Source of the DNA: Rapana venosa
Taxonomy: Eukaryota; Mollusca; Gastropoda; Neogastropoda; Muricidae
NCBI GenBank assembly: GCA_028751875.1
Contig: CM054144.1
Span: 15,773,302 to 15,837,301 of the forward strand
Direction of reading: 5' to 3'
Length of the DNA: 64,000 nt
Part shown: piece by piece, positions 10,150 to 22,944 of the stretch
Numbering within the stretch: position 1 is the stretch's first letter
Layout: the number at the start of each line of letters is the position of its first letter
Notes under the pieces: generated by a model
The model's input: the letters and a program-made list of their open reading frames with translations, nothing else
Told to the model about the DNA's origin: nothing
Database searches by the model: none
Program-made: the position numbers and the translations under genes

Positions 10150-13100
10150 GCGTTAAAACTTGCCCCCGTGGGCTCCCGGGGTATGCTTGCAAAGCGAGCA
10201 TGCAAGAATAGGATATCTCCCCCCAACCAGGATGTCGTAAAGGCGACTAAGGTGGAACCCTTCCCCCCCAGGTGGGGGGGTTTAACGGGGCTAACAACCC
10301 TTTTCGAAAAAAAAATTTGTTAGGGAAACAGCAACAAAAGAAAAAAACAATACTGGGTTGACGGGCTTCCAAAATCAGGGGAAGAACCTATGAATGTCAT
10401 GGTGGAAGCCAAAAAGGAAGCCATTTCAGGAAGAGGGAAAAGTCTTAAGCGCCAAAAATAAGACCCAAAAAAAGGATTCTGGAAAGTGAGAACCATTTTT
10501 GAGACAGGAAAACTAGCGCGGTTAAGCAGAGTGAACGCTAAAATTGCATATTTCCGAATTTTAGTGAAAGCCGAGGAAAAGGGATCGGGAAAATACAGAG
10601 CCGCACAGGAGAGACGGGCTGTACTGGAAGAGACAGCCAACCCGAGGGGTAGAATTTCAGAAAAAAAGGAATAGAGAAGTCCCTGAGGGGGTCAAACCCA
10701 TAACAGCGGGATGATGAGGATAGAAGAAAGGTAAGCTGCAAATAAAATCATACATGCTATGCCCAACCAACACAGTGGAGAAAAAGCAAAGAACATTTTT
10801 AACAATTACGGGCTGAAATGGAAAACACCCCCAAACCATGACATAGGGTGATGGGTACCTAAATGCAAAAGTCGAAAAGACAACACAAACAAGAAAACAT
10901 GGAAAAGAAGGATGTGGCAGCAAAAATAAAAAAAGGGAGAAAGATTGGTGAATTCGCATGCAAACAACCTGGCCTTTGGGAGGGACATTATTTGCACCCT
11001 TAGACCACAAGCTTACCGGGTTTTCCCCCAATGGAAGACAAAAACCAATCGACCACCTGAGAAAATTTGGGACAGGGGGGGGAATCCTCCTAGTTTAAAA
11101 AAGTTAAGGAAGGACCCGAGTTGGGCAGTGATCACCACCTTGTCCTGCAACCCTAAAAGTGAAGCTGAAAAAAAAGGATCTGGGAAACCAAAAAAACAAC
11201 ATTTAAAGGGGAAAAAGCGGCAACACCAAATTAAAAGAGTGTTTCACCCCCCACCAAAACAATTTTCCAAGCACTGGTGGAAAAGAAAACTACCACCTCC
11301 AACACGCAATATAAACACCTTTGGGAAACAAGTCAGACCCCCTTACACACAAGCCCCGAAACTCTTAGGACAGAGAAAAGGGGAAGGAAAAAAGGTGGAT
11401 TACAGCAGACCCTGGCAACCATTGAGAACGGAAGAACGAAGAAAAAATCTTAGGACAAAGTCAAGGGGAAAAGAAGAGTTAAAACAACATTTAAGAGAAG
11501 AAACAAACTGTGAAGAGAATGAAAAAAACAGACAACGTCCTACATTGGATATTTGCAAACAAGCAGGGAGGCCGCCGCAAAGGGAAGAAAGGGACGGGTT
11601 TAAAAAGATCACCAAGACTGTCAGTGGAAATCCCGGGGCAATACGAAACCCCAAAATCCTAGATAAACAAGGCAAATTTACTTACCACAAACAAACGATG
11701 CAAGAGGGCGAACTTTCAGCGAAGTTCTAAACAACCACCCCCAACGAAGAGGCAGATGTACAAGATCCTGATGCTGATTCAATTTAACACACACCCCCAA
11801 AAAAGGGAAAGAATTATACAAACCTCTCCAAAAAAGAAAACCCCTGGCCATGAAAACCCTAACGCAGAACTTTTAAAAGGCGATCCGGTTTTTCATCTAA
11901 AGTTCTACAGCCCCCTTTTTGCGCTATAGGGGGAGAAACAGCTCCCAGCAATTTGGACAAGTCATCGTGAAATCCCAAAAAAGGGGAGCCCGAACAATTT
12001 AACAACTGGAGAGGAACACTCTGTACTTTCCCAAAAGATTCGGGCAAAGATACATCGCAAATCTCAGAGGCGTGGACCAACAACTCAAAAGGGAACAGGC
12101 GGGTTTTTAGCCCAGAAAAGATGCAAACCAGCTTCCCCTGTGCAACATCATCGAACAGTGCACGGAGGCAAGACACTGAATCAACTTCGTAGATTTTGAA
12201 AAAGCCTTTGACGATTCACGAAAAAGTTATGGCCAATCTGAGAAAAATGGAATTCCAAGGAGATTACCAAGTCATTAAAGCTTCTACAACAACTCCGTGC
12301 GAGTGGGGAAACACAAAACCATTTCAGGTAAAAACCGCGCAACAAGGCTCCCCATGCAGCACTACCTTAAACCTGAAAAAATTTGATTGGGTAAAAGGCA
12401 AAACAACACTCCCCATCACGGGGCATCAGATGGACCCCTTTCCAACCTTGAAGACCTATTTTGCCGAGTCTGGCAGTCTCACTACCCACCTCAATTCAAG
12501 AAAAAGACATCCCGTTAAACCTTTCGCACAGAAGTAGGCCTGAAAATCAGTCAAAAGAAGACGAGGGATGACACTGAACTTTCAAACCCCTCCCCGTCAC
12601 AGTAATGGAGAAATTCCCCAAAACTGAAGATTCACATACCTCGGAGCACTTTGGGCAGACGGGGGAGCAGCAGCGACATAAAAACCCGGATTGCAAAGCA
12701 AGAAATTTTATAAAAATCAAAACATTTGGAAATCTCCCAGTCCCGCACCAAACCAAACTAAGACTATAAAGAGTTTGGTATTTTCCACCCTTTTGAGGCT
12801 CATGCTGGGGATGACTGAGAGTGACCTCGAAAAACAACCAAAAACCACACAAAAACTCAAAAATCTTGCGCATTTTTGGGCCTGAGACCACTAAACCCAA
12901 AACTTTTCCGTGCCCCCAGAAAGCAGGAAAAACTCATCATGATAGGCGATGGGGAGGTAGGAAACTGCCTGGGAACAGGGAAATATCGCCCGAACAGCCC
13001 TCCACGACCCAAGGGAAAACCAAAGAGGCCGACCCGAACATTTGCGTGGGGACTGCAAAGAAAGGGCTGAAGACCTTCCAACAAAACCGGGGAACCATTC

Positions 13101-13200
13101 AACTGCCCAGGACAGACAGGAGGGAAACATTTGTTCTGCCCTACGGCCTAAGGCCACAAAAGGCATTGGAGATGATGATTTGGATTTGAGGGTTTTTTCA
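10150..13200 (+). mobile_element. Endonuclease/RT LINE, degraded by sequence errors
   Basis: A 5' region with 'gtcgtaaaggcgactaagg' at about 10230 is followed in order by an endonuclease end with GSDHHL (about 11128), an RT motif FVDFEKAFD (about 12186-12212), an 'acaaggctcccc' segment (RQG-like, about 12345) and a C-terminal block ending in RRWGW-type sequence and a KPKRPTRTF stretch (about 12940-13050). The order and spacing fit one long LINE. The frame shifts many times and this lies in the low-quality block, so it cannot be told whether the element itself is intact. Confidence 0.7.
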
Positions 13201-13279
13201 TCAATGCATTGTTGGGCGAAAAAAAATTAAGGGGGAAAAAAAAGTAAACCCCATGATGCAGGAAATAAAAGGGACTTAG

Positions 13280-13490
13280 ATTAAAGGGAAAAAAATTGAA
13301 GGTTTATACGCATAAAAATTTAAAGGATTATGACGCATAGAAATTGGGAGGATTTTTGATGAAATAGACTAAAGGATTTATACTGAATAAAACACGAAGG
13401 GTTTTTTCTGAAAAAAAACGAAGGTTTCTTTGATTGAATAAAAAATGAAGTTTTTGTTCTGAAAAACTAAAGGATCACTGATAAAAATGG
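13280..13490. repeat. Short degenerate tandem repeat
   Basis: Units of roughly 30-40 bp of the form 'aaaggatttatactgaataaaa' / 'gaaggtttttctgaaaaaa' recur about six times. Error-prone sequence; true unit length uncertain. Confidence 0.45.
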
Positions 13491-14199
13491 GGTTGATGTG
13501 GGAAAAAACGTTTTGCAGATGACAGGAAACATTGGTTTGGAGAGTGGTCGGGGACAAACCAGTGTTCATTTCTCCACATACATAACGATCACTGTATGGG
13601 CTGTGTGGACTCCCTTTTGTACTGCCTGTCCTGCATACAGGACTCAGGCAGTTTCGTCATTTTCTTTTTCTTTTCTTTCTTTTTATTAACCAGCTTTTTT
13701 TTTGTTCTTGGGCAAAACCGGTTTCGTTTGGGCACAACAGACCCAAGACGGGGACTTTCCCCGGGGTGCAACATGGAGCGATATGCCTCGTGTCCTGAAC
13801 TTTAGAGTCCGATAAGAAGCAAAAAGACAAAGAAACATAACTCAAGTTAAACCTGGCAGGAAGGCCCCCACCATCCCGAGCCCTTTCCAAGCAACAATAG
13901 GAGGAAATTTCCCCACCATGCGGCACTTAAAGAATGCCGAAACGATGCCATCATTTTTAAGCAGTGATGATGAGCGCAAGCATACCCCTTGCAAACTTTG
14001 CCAAAAAACACCATGGGTCACAAAAGAAATTTGAATATGTTGCAAAAGACAGCCCCTGAAAAAGGGCAAGAACACTACGGAGCAGGAGCAGGAAGTAAAA
14101 AAAGATCGGGAAAGAATGGGGAAACCCAAGGGGGAATGATAGAAACAATGTACAGAAATCAAAGAGGGCCCGACAAAGAAAAATGAAAAGAGCATCCCA

Positions 14200-15760
14200 A
14201 TTTAAAAAAGACTCATAAAACAAAAAACAGAAAGATCAGTAACATCCAGGACAAAGGGGAATTCCCTAACAGAAAAGAAAAATCATTGGCAAAGGGGGAA
14301 TAAGTTTCCGACTTAACAATTCAAACCAGGCGACCCCGCATATTGAAAGCCAACCCCTCATCGAAAAAGGGAAAACTTCCCAAATTCTACCGGGGGAAGT
14401 AAATAGAAATTTTAGATCCTGAAAAGGAAAATCGCAGAATCGACAATCCCACAGAGCTGACCCCAACCAGGGAGAACATGACAACATCCTTAAAAGTATC
14501 TGCAACAAATCGGGCAGCCCCGGAGAGGCCTCCCCCGGACTCTCCCCAAAGAAAGGAAATCCCCGCAGGCCAAAATCAGGACAATCACCTCATAAAGTCA
14601 TTCCAGTAAAGCATCGAAAGTGATCCTAACAGGCTAAACCACGGGCAAAAGAACATCGCCGAAAGAACCCCGTTTCCGGGCCCAAATAGAAGCACCCACC
14701 CGAAAGATATTTAAACCCTTGGGGTTCTGTGGGGAAAAATACACCCAACATAACAAGAATTTTCCACGCTTCTTGTTTTTAAGGGTCTTCGAAGAGTAGG
14801 GCATGCCTCTTTGGGCCACCGAACAAATTCAACAGGCCCCGAAGCTGTTTACACCTCGGGAAACTCTCTAAAAGGGCCCCATGCATACTCGTACGGGGCA
14901 CGGTAGGGGAAGGGTTTTCTGACCTCATTGGGGCCGACGGGGATGTCGCTGTCCTGAAAACTTTTTAAACATTTCCTTGAACGCACATGACTGAGCCTTT
15001 TAAACCAAAAAGGCACAGTCAGCATTGGAGGGGAAAAATTCCCCAACCCTCATTTTGCCGATGACATTGACGGTCTCGAAAAAAAGGACTGCCCCCCTAG
15101 TGAAAAAAACTGGAAAAAACCCTCAGAAAACGGCAGGGAAACAGCGCCGAGAAAACCAAGCCATGCAAACAGTCCCCCCCCAATCACCCCCAAGATCACC
15201 CCAGGGGAAAAGAACGGGAGACGTTACCATTTCAATACCTGGACCCTCATAAAGTGAGGAAGGATAAAGCCCAAATCCTAGCAAGAGCGCAAAAACACGC
15301 AAAAAGGGCAAGACTGAAAGACCAAAGGGAAAGGACAGAAACACCCCCTCAACCAAGGTAAATTTACTAAAACGCCTAGAATCTCAACATGTTTAAACGC
15401 ATTGGGCATAGCACTGAACGCCAGCCCTACAAAGGAAAACCAAAGTAGAAATAAAATGCCCAAAGGGCCCTTGGCATTCATACAAGGACCATGTCACCAC
15501 AATGAACCGCAGAAAATCACTCAACAATCGGGACTATGAAAAACCTACGACCAGGGAAAAAGAAAACTCAGAGGGTGGGCACGAACACGCCAGAAGGATT
15601 GCAAAGCCATCCCCAAGGAACACCCGGGGAAAAAGACGGGGCAGACAGGGAGAAAGGGGCCGACACACCGGATTGGACGGGGAACTTCAGTGTCCCCCAA
15701 AGGGCACCCCAACCCCCCCCCAAAGTGGAGCCACGGGGTCCCCGTTCGTCCCCCACGCAC
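14200..15760 (+). mobile_element. Second LINE fragment (RT to C-terminus), degraded
   Basis: The RT palm motif FADDID is readable at about 15052-15069. Upstream about 14650-14760 resembles the 'EEQAGFR..RSTTEQIFNLR' RT segment. Downstream about 15490-15700 contains 'SYKDHVT' and a GKRRGRQGERGR region like the KTILQGT..RRRGRQ C-terminal block. It is a different copy, and probably a different family, from 10150-13200. Confidence 0.65.
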
Positions 15761-15789
15761 CCCTACGACCCTAGCGGGTTAGGGCCCAA

Positions 15790-16545
15790 AAACAGAACTT
15801 TTTGATAGAGATTGATTATTTGCTTCAAAATGTAGAAATTTCCGTATCTTAATGTGGTTTCTTTCCCTTTTTCTTTTCTTCTGCTTCTTTGTTTTGCTTT
15901 CTCTCTTTTTAGTTTCATTTTTCATGCCGTTGATCTGATGTTTTTGTAATACTTGTGCTTTTTCAGAGTCACACTTCATTTAAACGAGCAAGGCTGGTTT
16001 AGGGAATCCCAAAAAGGCAGGACCTAAGGGAAAATTTAATTTTTCCTACTTTTTTTTTCTTATCATCAGTGCTGCACCCCATGGGCCGCAAAAATGGACG
16101 AGCCCTGCACTTTTGCTGATTCAGTGATACTTGCATTGGTTACAAAAGAACATGTAACCCCTATTGATGACAAAAACTGGGCAAGACCCATCAGTGAGAG
16201 CTCATTTCCTTTTTCTATTAAAAGTCCTGTTCTGAATCTTCAGATTTTTTTCTCTTGGATTTTTTTTATTCTTGGTTTTTTCATTGAAAAGATTAAGAGA
16301 CGTTCCAAAATTTCAATAGGTTTTAGACTTACAAGGGTGTTCAAAGCTTTTAAAGGCCACAGCAGGAAAAACTTTCAGTGTTTTTGTTTTTTTTTATGTT
16401 TATAGACTCTTTTGGGTCTGAAAGTGGTGTACCCGTGTGGTTTTAGTTTTTAGTTGGTGTCTCAACCGGTTTAATTTTTTAATGCCAGAACCTGAACAAA
16501 CCCCTAAACCCCACCCCCGCTGACATCGTTATTTTTTTATTTAAA
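15790..16545. other. Unassigned degraded sequence
   Basis: T-rich sequence with one open stretch (16094-16405) whose protein (MDEPCTFADSVILALVTKEH..) I do not recognise. Nothing supportable. Confidence 0.3.
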
Positions 16546-16549
16546 ATTT

Positions 16550-16770
16550 ATTTTTTTTTTATTTCAAGGGTAATGGAATAAGCACTCAGTGCTTTTTTAC
16601 ATCCCGTCCCCCCGCGATCGGTTTTGAAATTTTGTATCTGTTTCAACTCACCAAGGCCCACTCTTCCGAAAAGGAAACAATTTAACAGTGCAGGATTTCG
16701 CATCCGGCCCCTGGGGCCTCGGGTTTTTATCTCATCCGAAAACACTTTGTTTATAACCCACTTTTCCAAG
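16550..16770 (-). repeat. SINE family A, reverse orientation, degraded
   Basis: Reading minus, it has the 'taagtgcttattccatt'-type tail region first on the plus strand, then 'gcccactcttccgaaaagg' and 'tttttatctcatccgaa', i.e. the reverse complement of the family A body. Confidence 0.6.
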
Positions 16771-19200
16771 GGAACGGTTGGGTTTTTTTTTCTCAAATTG
16801 AAACCCCTTTTCCGGGTACTTTAGTTTTGAGCATTTATGTTGGTTAAAACTTGCAGTTTGTTGTGAATGAAAAAACAAACAGTTTTTTTTTTTTTTCGAA
16901 CAAACTAGTTATTTGGGGTAGAAACGGAATTTCAGTGTGTGTTATGTGTGTGTTTTTTTGGTTTTTGTGAATTGGGGTTTTCAGGGCACAGGCTCCCATC
17001 TTTTCATCCCCCGTTTATGAAAGTGACAACATGGGGGCCCAACTTTTACACACGACAAATGCCTTCACGCATTTCACACACAGGGCCCCGTGTGGAAAAC
17101 CCCCACACTACAAAATGTTCCTCCCTTTGTGTTTGCCTATGGCCCCGGAGAATGGAGCTGTCACGTCTTCATTTTCAACAACACGAGGGGCGGAAACAGG
17201 GTTTGGGCAAAGTTCAGCAGCGCATTCTAAAAATTCAAAGACCAGGGTTTAGGTCGAGGTTCTAATTTAAATTGTGACTTAGTTGATAGAAAAAATCAAA
17301 AACGGAACAAAAGACGCTTTTCTACCCAAAAGATACCAAAGACCCTTTAGCTCAAAAAGATTGAAGAAGGGGGAAAAAGAATTGTGCCGTGGAAAAAATA
17401 CAAACGGAACTTACAAGTGTTAGGAGAAGCAAAAAGCAAAAGCAACTTACCCTTCAGCCAATCCAGATTTCCCAAAATGTTTTGCGGGAGATGATCGCTT
17501 AGTTGGACATTTTTGCCTGTGCATCAACAACGGAGTCAGGGTTCTGAACTGGTAACAGGGAACTGTCTTCCAGGGGCGTTTGCCCGGGGGAAATGTTTTT
17601 CCCTTTACCCTTTTGTTTGACGATGTCAGTTGGGCGCAGAGAACAAAGGGGTAGCATAAAAAGGGGCAAACCTTTGTGATCGGGTTTACTTTAGGATAAG
17701 AAAGTTACTTATAATTGGGGTTTTTTTTAACGACTGTTTTCCCTGGGTATTTGTACCAAGGAAATTTTTCAGGGGGCTCTAAATTTTTTCTGAGCTTCAA
17801 GAAAAAAAGATGACATTTTCTTTCGAAAGTTGGCAACTTTAGATTTCTGCTCCGCTGGGCCTGGGGGTGTAATTCACTTTTAGTTCATGGAGATATTGAT
17901 TCTTGTCATTTCCCTTTTAAACCCCCAAAAGGCCATGAAACCGCCCCCACCTACTGTCATTCGTTCAACCACCTTTTGACCAGACGGTTTTTCATAACGC
18001 CTCTCCGGTCCCCAACGCCCCTCATACAGGGAATCGGCATAACTAAAATAATTCTATCTATCTTTCTTGGTTCTTTTTAATGTGTTTTTAAAAATGTTTG
18101 CTTTTTATCACCACCTGTTTTGGTTTGGTTTGTAGTGCTGGAAATACTGTGTATTGGGAAAGGGTTTTTGAAGAAAAAAAAAAAGGGTCTATGCGCTGAT
18201 TACTCTAGGACCAGGATTTGGGATGGATCTGTCTAATGAAGAGAACCAAAGCGTCATTTTTTACTGAAAGGGAACCATTTTCCAATATTTTGACAATGTC
18301 CAAATCTTCTGAAGAAAAGGAAAAAATTTGGGAAAAAAAGTGCACCGCCTCCGGGAAAAGAAAAAGAGCGTGGCCCGACAAAGAACCCTTTTGGGAAAAA
18401 GAGGAAAAAAAAGAAGGGAGGCAGGATTCAGAAAAACTGTTTCTGATGTTTCTGAGAGAGGCAAGGAGCGGGGAAAAAAACGATCAGAATCTAAGAGGAT
18501 AGGATAAAAAAAGCATTTTGCAAAATGCATCATCCTTTTTTGAAAAAGGAAAAAGGCCACCCGTTTTTTGAAAAAAGCAAAGCTGCTGAGTCCCAAATTT
18601 TGGTCGAAACTCCCAACGAAAAAATAGGGAAAAACTTTTCCAAGACCCTATTCCCAAAACGTTCTTACCTGGGGGGTTCCCCGAACAAAACCAGAATTTT
18701 TTTCTGTTCCAAGCCCTTCCACGAAAAAAGATTCGGATGGGAAAACCCAAAAAACCCCGTCAAAAGTGCCAAAGCGATAACACTTTTCCCCGACCGACTC
18801 TGAAATAAAGATACCTTCAGGGCAGATCATAAAGTACGCGGGGAACTGACGGGGGCAACCATCTTCAGTGCCCTCCCTCACAGGTCATGCCAACCCTGAC
18901 CTTTCCCGAAACGGAGAGAAAAGCACCACCCGCCCACCCCGTTAATCCTGCATATGTCCCGCAAATTTTTCCCTACACCAAACTACATACGGGGCCGAGT
19001 TTCACAAAGCATTGAAAGAAGTACGGAATCCCGAAACCGGTCAGACATCATGGGGAGAAAAAAAACCACATGGGAGACAACAACCCAGCCTTTTTAGGCC
19101 GGGAAGCCATGGGGCAGGGGGAAAACAAACAAATGTTTGGAAAAGGGTCAAAAAAAAGCCCCCCCGGGGGTAACTTATCCCTACCCCAACCCCCCCTCCC
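16770..19200. other. Unassigned degraded sequence
   Basis: No recognisable domain. The open stretch 18218-18502 is Lys/Glu-rich because of A and G runs and is probably an artefact. A SINE-like fragment may lie near 16900-17250 but I could not align it. Confidence 0.3.
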
Positions 19201-19830
19201 TTTGGAAACAAGGTTTTGAATTTTAATTTTCTTGCCCTCTCTTTGGTCTTTAACTTAAACGAACATATAAATTTACAGCAGGGAAACAAATTAAAGGGAA
19301 AAATTGTCTCGCTGAAGTATTTTAAATTCGACCCGATGTACTTGTTGAAACAGTTTAAGGAATTAAAATCATTTTATGATTCCCAGAAAATTAAAACAAA
19401 GTTCGCAAAGGTCATTTAACAAACATGAAAATTATGCATTACCTGAAATAGAAAACCTGTTGAACAAAGGTGTTATTTAAAAAATCCTTGCCCGAATCAG
19501 GGGCAAATTGTCTCCCTATCTTTGTTAGGGAAAAAAAAAATGGATCATTTTGAAGATTTTTTAATCTGAAAGGGTCTAAATAAAATTAAAATTAAAAATT
19601 TAGATGGGAAAAAATAAATACATTTTTGGGTCTATGAAAGCAAAAATTTTATTTTGCACAATTGTCTGGAGATGCCTATTTTGTCATAGCAGTAGAGGGG
19701 CTTTCAGAAAACCTGAAACAATGGAAGGAAAACTTTCTGCAGGGAGGCCAAGGGGCCAGTCCATTCCCCAAAAAACCAAACTTATGAAACCGTCCCAGCA
19801 TTTACATAATGGGTCACCAAAAATCATTCA
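19200..19830 (+). mobile_element. Possible retroelement RT relic (DIRS/gypsy-like)
   Basis: An open segment reads YFKFDPMYLLKQFKELKSF, then frames broken by errors carry 'PEIENLLNKGV', 'GQIVSP'-like and 'KKKDGSF'-like pieces. This order resembles the start of the RT domain of DIRS-type or gypsy-type elements (leader, L..GVI, SP.F..KKDG, LNLK). Errors prevent a firm class. Confidence 0.35.
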
Positions 19831-22600
19831 TTGATGAAGTTTAATTGTTGGAGATCTAAAAGAAGTTGTACAGTGTGTACAGACACAAAAATTAAAGACA
19901 AACAGGATTTATGTACATGAAAAAAATCTCAGTTCATACCCGTGCAAAAAAATCACATACCTGGTTTTTAAAAAAACCCATAACATGTTGGTCATGCGCA
20001 GATGAACGGAAAACGAAACTGTTGTTGCAGCAAAGAATTTTTCAGTCAAAGATTTTACCATAAATCTCTGGGATCTTGTATTGGGCTAATGGTTTTTTTG
20101 TTTTCTTGCTGGCAATGGGCCCTTTTTACAAAGACTTGAACAAGACAAATGTTTTGACTTAAAATAAATAAGGGGAAAATGTATAAGTCGCAGGTTACAG
20201 CTAAAAGGGAAAACAAAGGGTGAATGGTGGGTCAAAAAATTGATAAAAAAAAAGGCTCCTATTTTAAGATCAGATCCCACTATTAATATGAAAACAAAGC
20301 TAGGTACGGAGGGGCTTGGATTGTTGAGACCAAAACCCCAAAAACCCAAGGGGGGTGGGGTGAGAAAGACAAAAAGGAATAAAACCAGGGGTATTAAACG
20401 TCTTGTTTGGCTCAAAACTTGTTCATGACAAAATGAAAAATTTACTAAAAAATGTCTGAAACACAATCAATTTGGTTTTATTTAAAAACATGGGGTTCTA
20501 ACAGATAAAACAAAACTAAAAACATGCTCAGCAAACTGGCATTTGTGTGAAAGCGGAAATAGGGTCATGCTGCCCACTCCCCGGGTTTTTTAATATTTAA
20601 GCGCAGGGTGTCTAACGGGCCACAAGACACAAATGGAAAATTATGCCGTTCTCCTGAGGGTTGAATTTCTAATAAAAAACCTACATTGACTTGTTTTTTT
20701 TAGATTAAATTTTAGTTTTCCAATATGGTCTTCTTGCCTACCCCGGGCAGTCTATTGACCATTTAGCATTATTGGGGTAATGAAATGTCTATTGCTTTCC
20801 CCCCCTTTTAGCATTTATCCGGGCCGGCAAAGTTAAAAAACAAAGCAAGGGGTTTTTGTAGCACCCCCTGGAAAAAACCGCCCCTTTTTTGGGCCCCAAA
20901 TGAAAATCCCACAGCCCGGCCAGTCCCCTTGCAGCCAGGAAACCTTGCAAACCAAGTCAAAAGGAAGAAACACCCACTAAAAAAAAAGCTTTAAATTTTT
21001 GTCTGCAAATGTCCCGGGGTAGTTTAGAAAACAATTTTTCTGAGGGCATCCAGTATTTTCCCTGTCCTCTGGGGGACCCCAACAAAAAAAATGTATATGG
21101 TACAACAAAAAAGGGGGGAAAGGGCGCGTTGAGAAAGGTGGATTCAGTTTTTACCACCTCTAGCCCCGCTGTAAATTTTTTGGCATCTTGTTGAAAGAGG
21201 GAATTCATATACGCTGTGGGCACCGCCGTTCTCGCTAAATTGTTTTCTCTGCAACTATGAAGGGGTCGTTCGGTCAACAGAAATGTAAAAAGATTTATAA
21301 GGGGGTTTTTGAAAAAAAACCACCACTACCCAAAATATCACCAAACTTGGGATTAAATATTGTGCTTAAAAACAGAAAAATGGGGGCCAGTGGGTAAACT
21401 AACGTTCAAAGAATGAAAATTAACTTTATGTTAATTGCACTGCTGCGGGTAGAGGGGCAAAATTTGCTGCACTTGATGAAAATATGACTAACGAGGCAAA
21501 AATGTGTATTTTTTGTAAATAGTTTATTAAAACAATCAAGAAAAAAAGGGGAACCACAATCACTGATTTAAAACCTGGTTTTGTGGATAAGGGGGCTCTG
21601 TGGTATTCACCAATGAAAGAAATTTCCTTTGAGAAGAAAGGAAAAGAGGGGCCCGATTTCCCCCCGGACATTTGTTTAAACACTCCCTTTTCCCAAACAG
21701 CACAAAGGGGGCTACTAGCATACCATCCTCGCGGCTAAATGGACCTGGGGAGGGGAGGCATAGACATTAAGTATCACAGGGACAGTACCAGGTCAGCCAG
21801 TACTTCAGCAACAAAACTTGCGACCCCAATACACACATAAAAGAAAGCAACGGGGGGCAAGTTTCCACATTTGCAAAATTTTTTTTTAAAAAAAATGTGA
21901 GACCTAACTCTGACCTGGGTCAGCCCCATGGAGCGTTTTTTCCCAAAAAAGAAGGTAGGACATTTTTTTTTTCATGTGATGGGTGTTTTGTTCGGGAAAA
22001 TGGGCCCCAAATCCATGTGCCGTAGGGGGGTATACAGGAAAAAGCAAAATTAAAAACAATAAAGCGGACTTACCTCTAATTGAAGTGTTTGTAAACTTTG
22101 CGAATTTATTGTAGACCGGAAAAGGGAGTGCCAGCCCCCCCCCTGCAATGGCGCAGCAACCATGCAAGTAAAAGAAAAGCATACCAGAAAAGAAAAATCC
22201 AAATTGAAAAAAAGAAGAATTGCATCCGTTTTTTGCACACCCTGCAATAGAAGACCCCACCCAAATAAATGAAAAGGAATGATAACAAGTTTTTAAATAT
22301 ATGATGATCCTGTTATAAAAATGTGACCAGGTTCCTCGAGGCCTAAAAATGGCGGAGGCTTCCCGGGTTTTCATGTGCACCCGTTGGTCACAAAAAATTC
22401 GCAAGAAAATTTAAAAAGCTTTAACTTACGAGGTAAGTCCGCTTTAAAATTTTTTAATTAAACCCCAAATCATATTTTATAGTTAAAATTAAAAAACAGG
22501 GCCCAGGAACAGAATTTTTTTATACGGGCATTGTTTTTCAACTATATGAAATTAAGGGGTACAGACAAGCTTCACTTGACAAAATTTAAAATGCAAATTA
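19830..22600. other. Unassigned degraded sequence with a 17-bp inverted repeat
   Basis: No gene recognised. A perfect 17-bp inverted repeat (taaagcggacttacctc) lies at 22060-22076 and 22430-22446, enclosing about 350 bp. Minus-strand open stretch 21904-22404 has no recognised domain. Confidence 0.35.
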
Positions 22601-22940
22601 TACTTTAAAGGTTTTTTATTGACACTATGATTGGGGTGAACTGTATCATCGTGAATGATTTTATGTACACAAAAAGGAATACTGTACACAGAACATTCCT
22701 CACATGTCTCCCCATATCAGCCACTCTTTTAACCCACCCACTGACCAACTTCATGAGTCATTGACTGTAACTGTGGATGCATGCTGGGTATTTGTTTTGC
22801 TCCAAACCACTGAATGTTGGCATAATTACAAGGTCATGAAGTGTTGAAAGTGTAATACAGGATATTAATGTGCCATATGTACGAATGTTGGTATATGTGT
22901 GTGCCTGTGCTCATAAATTAGTTTCAGTGTCATCATCTCA
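22600..22940. other. Unassigned clean intergenic sequence
   Basis: Sequence quality recovers here. AT-rich, no coding or repeat feature recognised. Confidence 0.5.
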
Positions 22941-22944
22941 TCAA

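Larger units (their letters stand above)
8640..22600. other. Low-quality sequence block 2
   Basis: The sequence is dominated by A/T/C/G runs and near-miss copies of known repeats. Where a clean counterpart exists (9100-10140 against parts of 41000-43960) bases are smeared into homopolymers as in block 1. Reading frames here cannot be trusted; long open stretches such as 10945-11730 are not genuine single proteins. Confidence 0.75.

Noticed and set aside
10945..11730. 261-codon open frame that looks like a gene
   Set aside because: It lies in degraded sequence and passes through shifted pieces of a LINE (GSDHHL endonuclease end); openness results from A-rich runs lacking stops.
20086..22404. 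Minus-strand open frames of 85-166 codons
   Set aside because: Phe/Leu/Ser-rich translations of homopolymer-smeared sequence; no recognisable motif.
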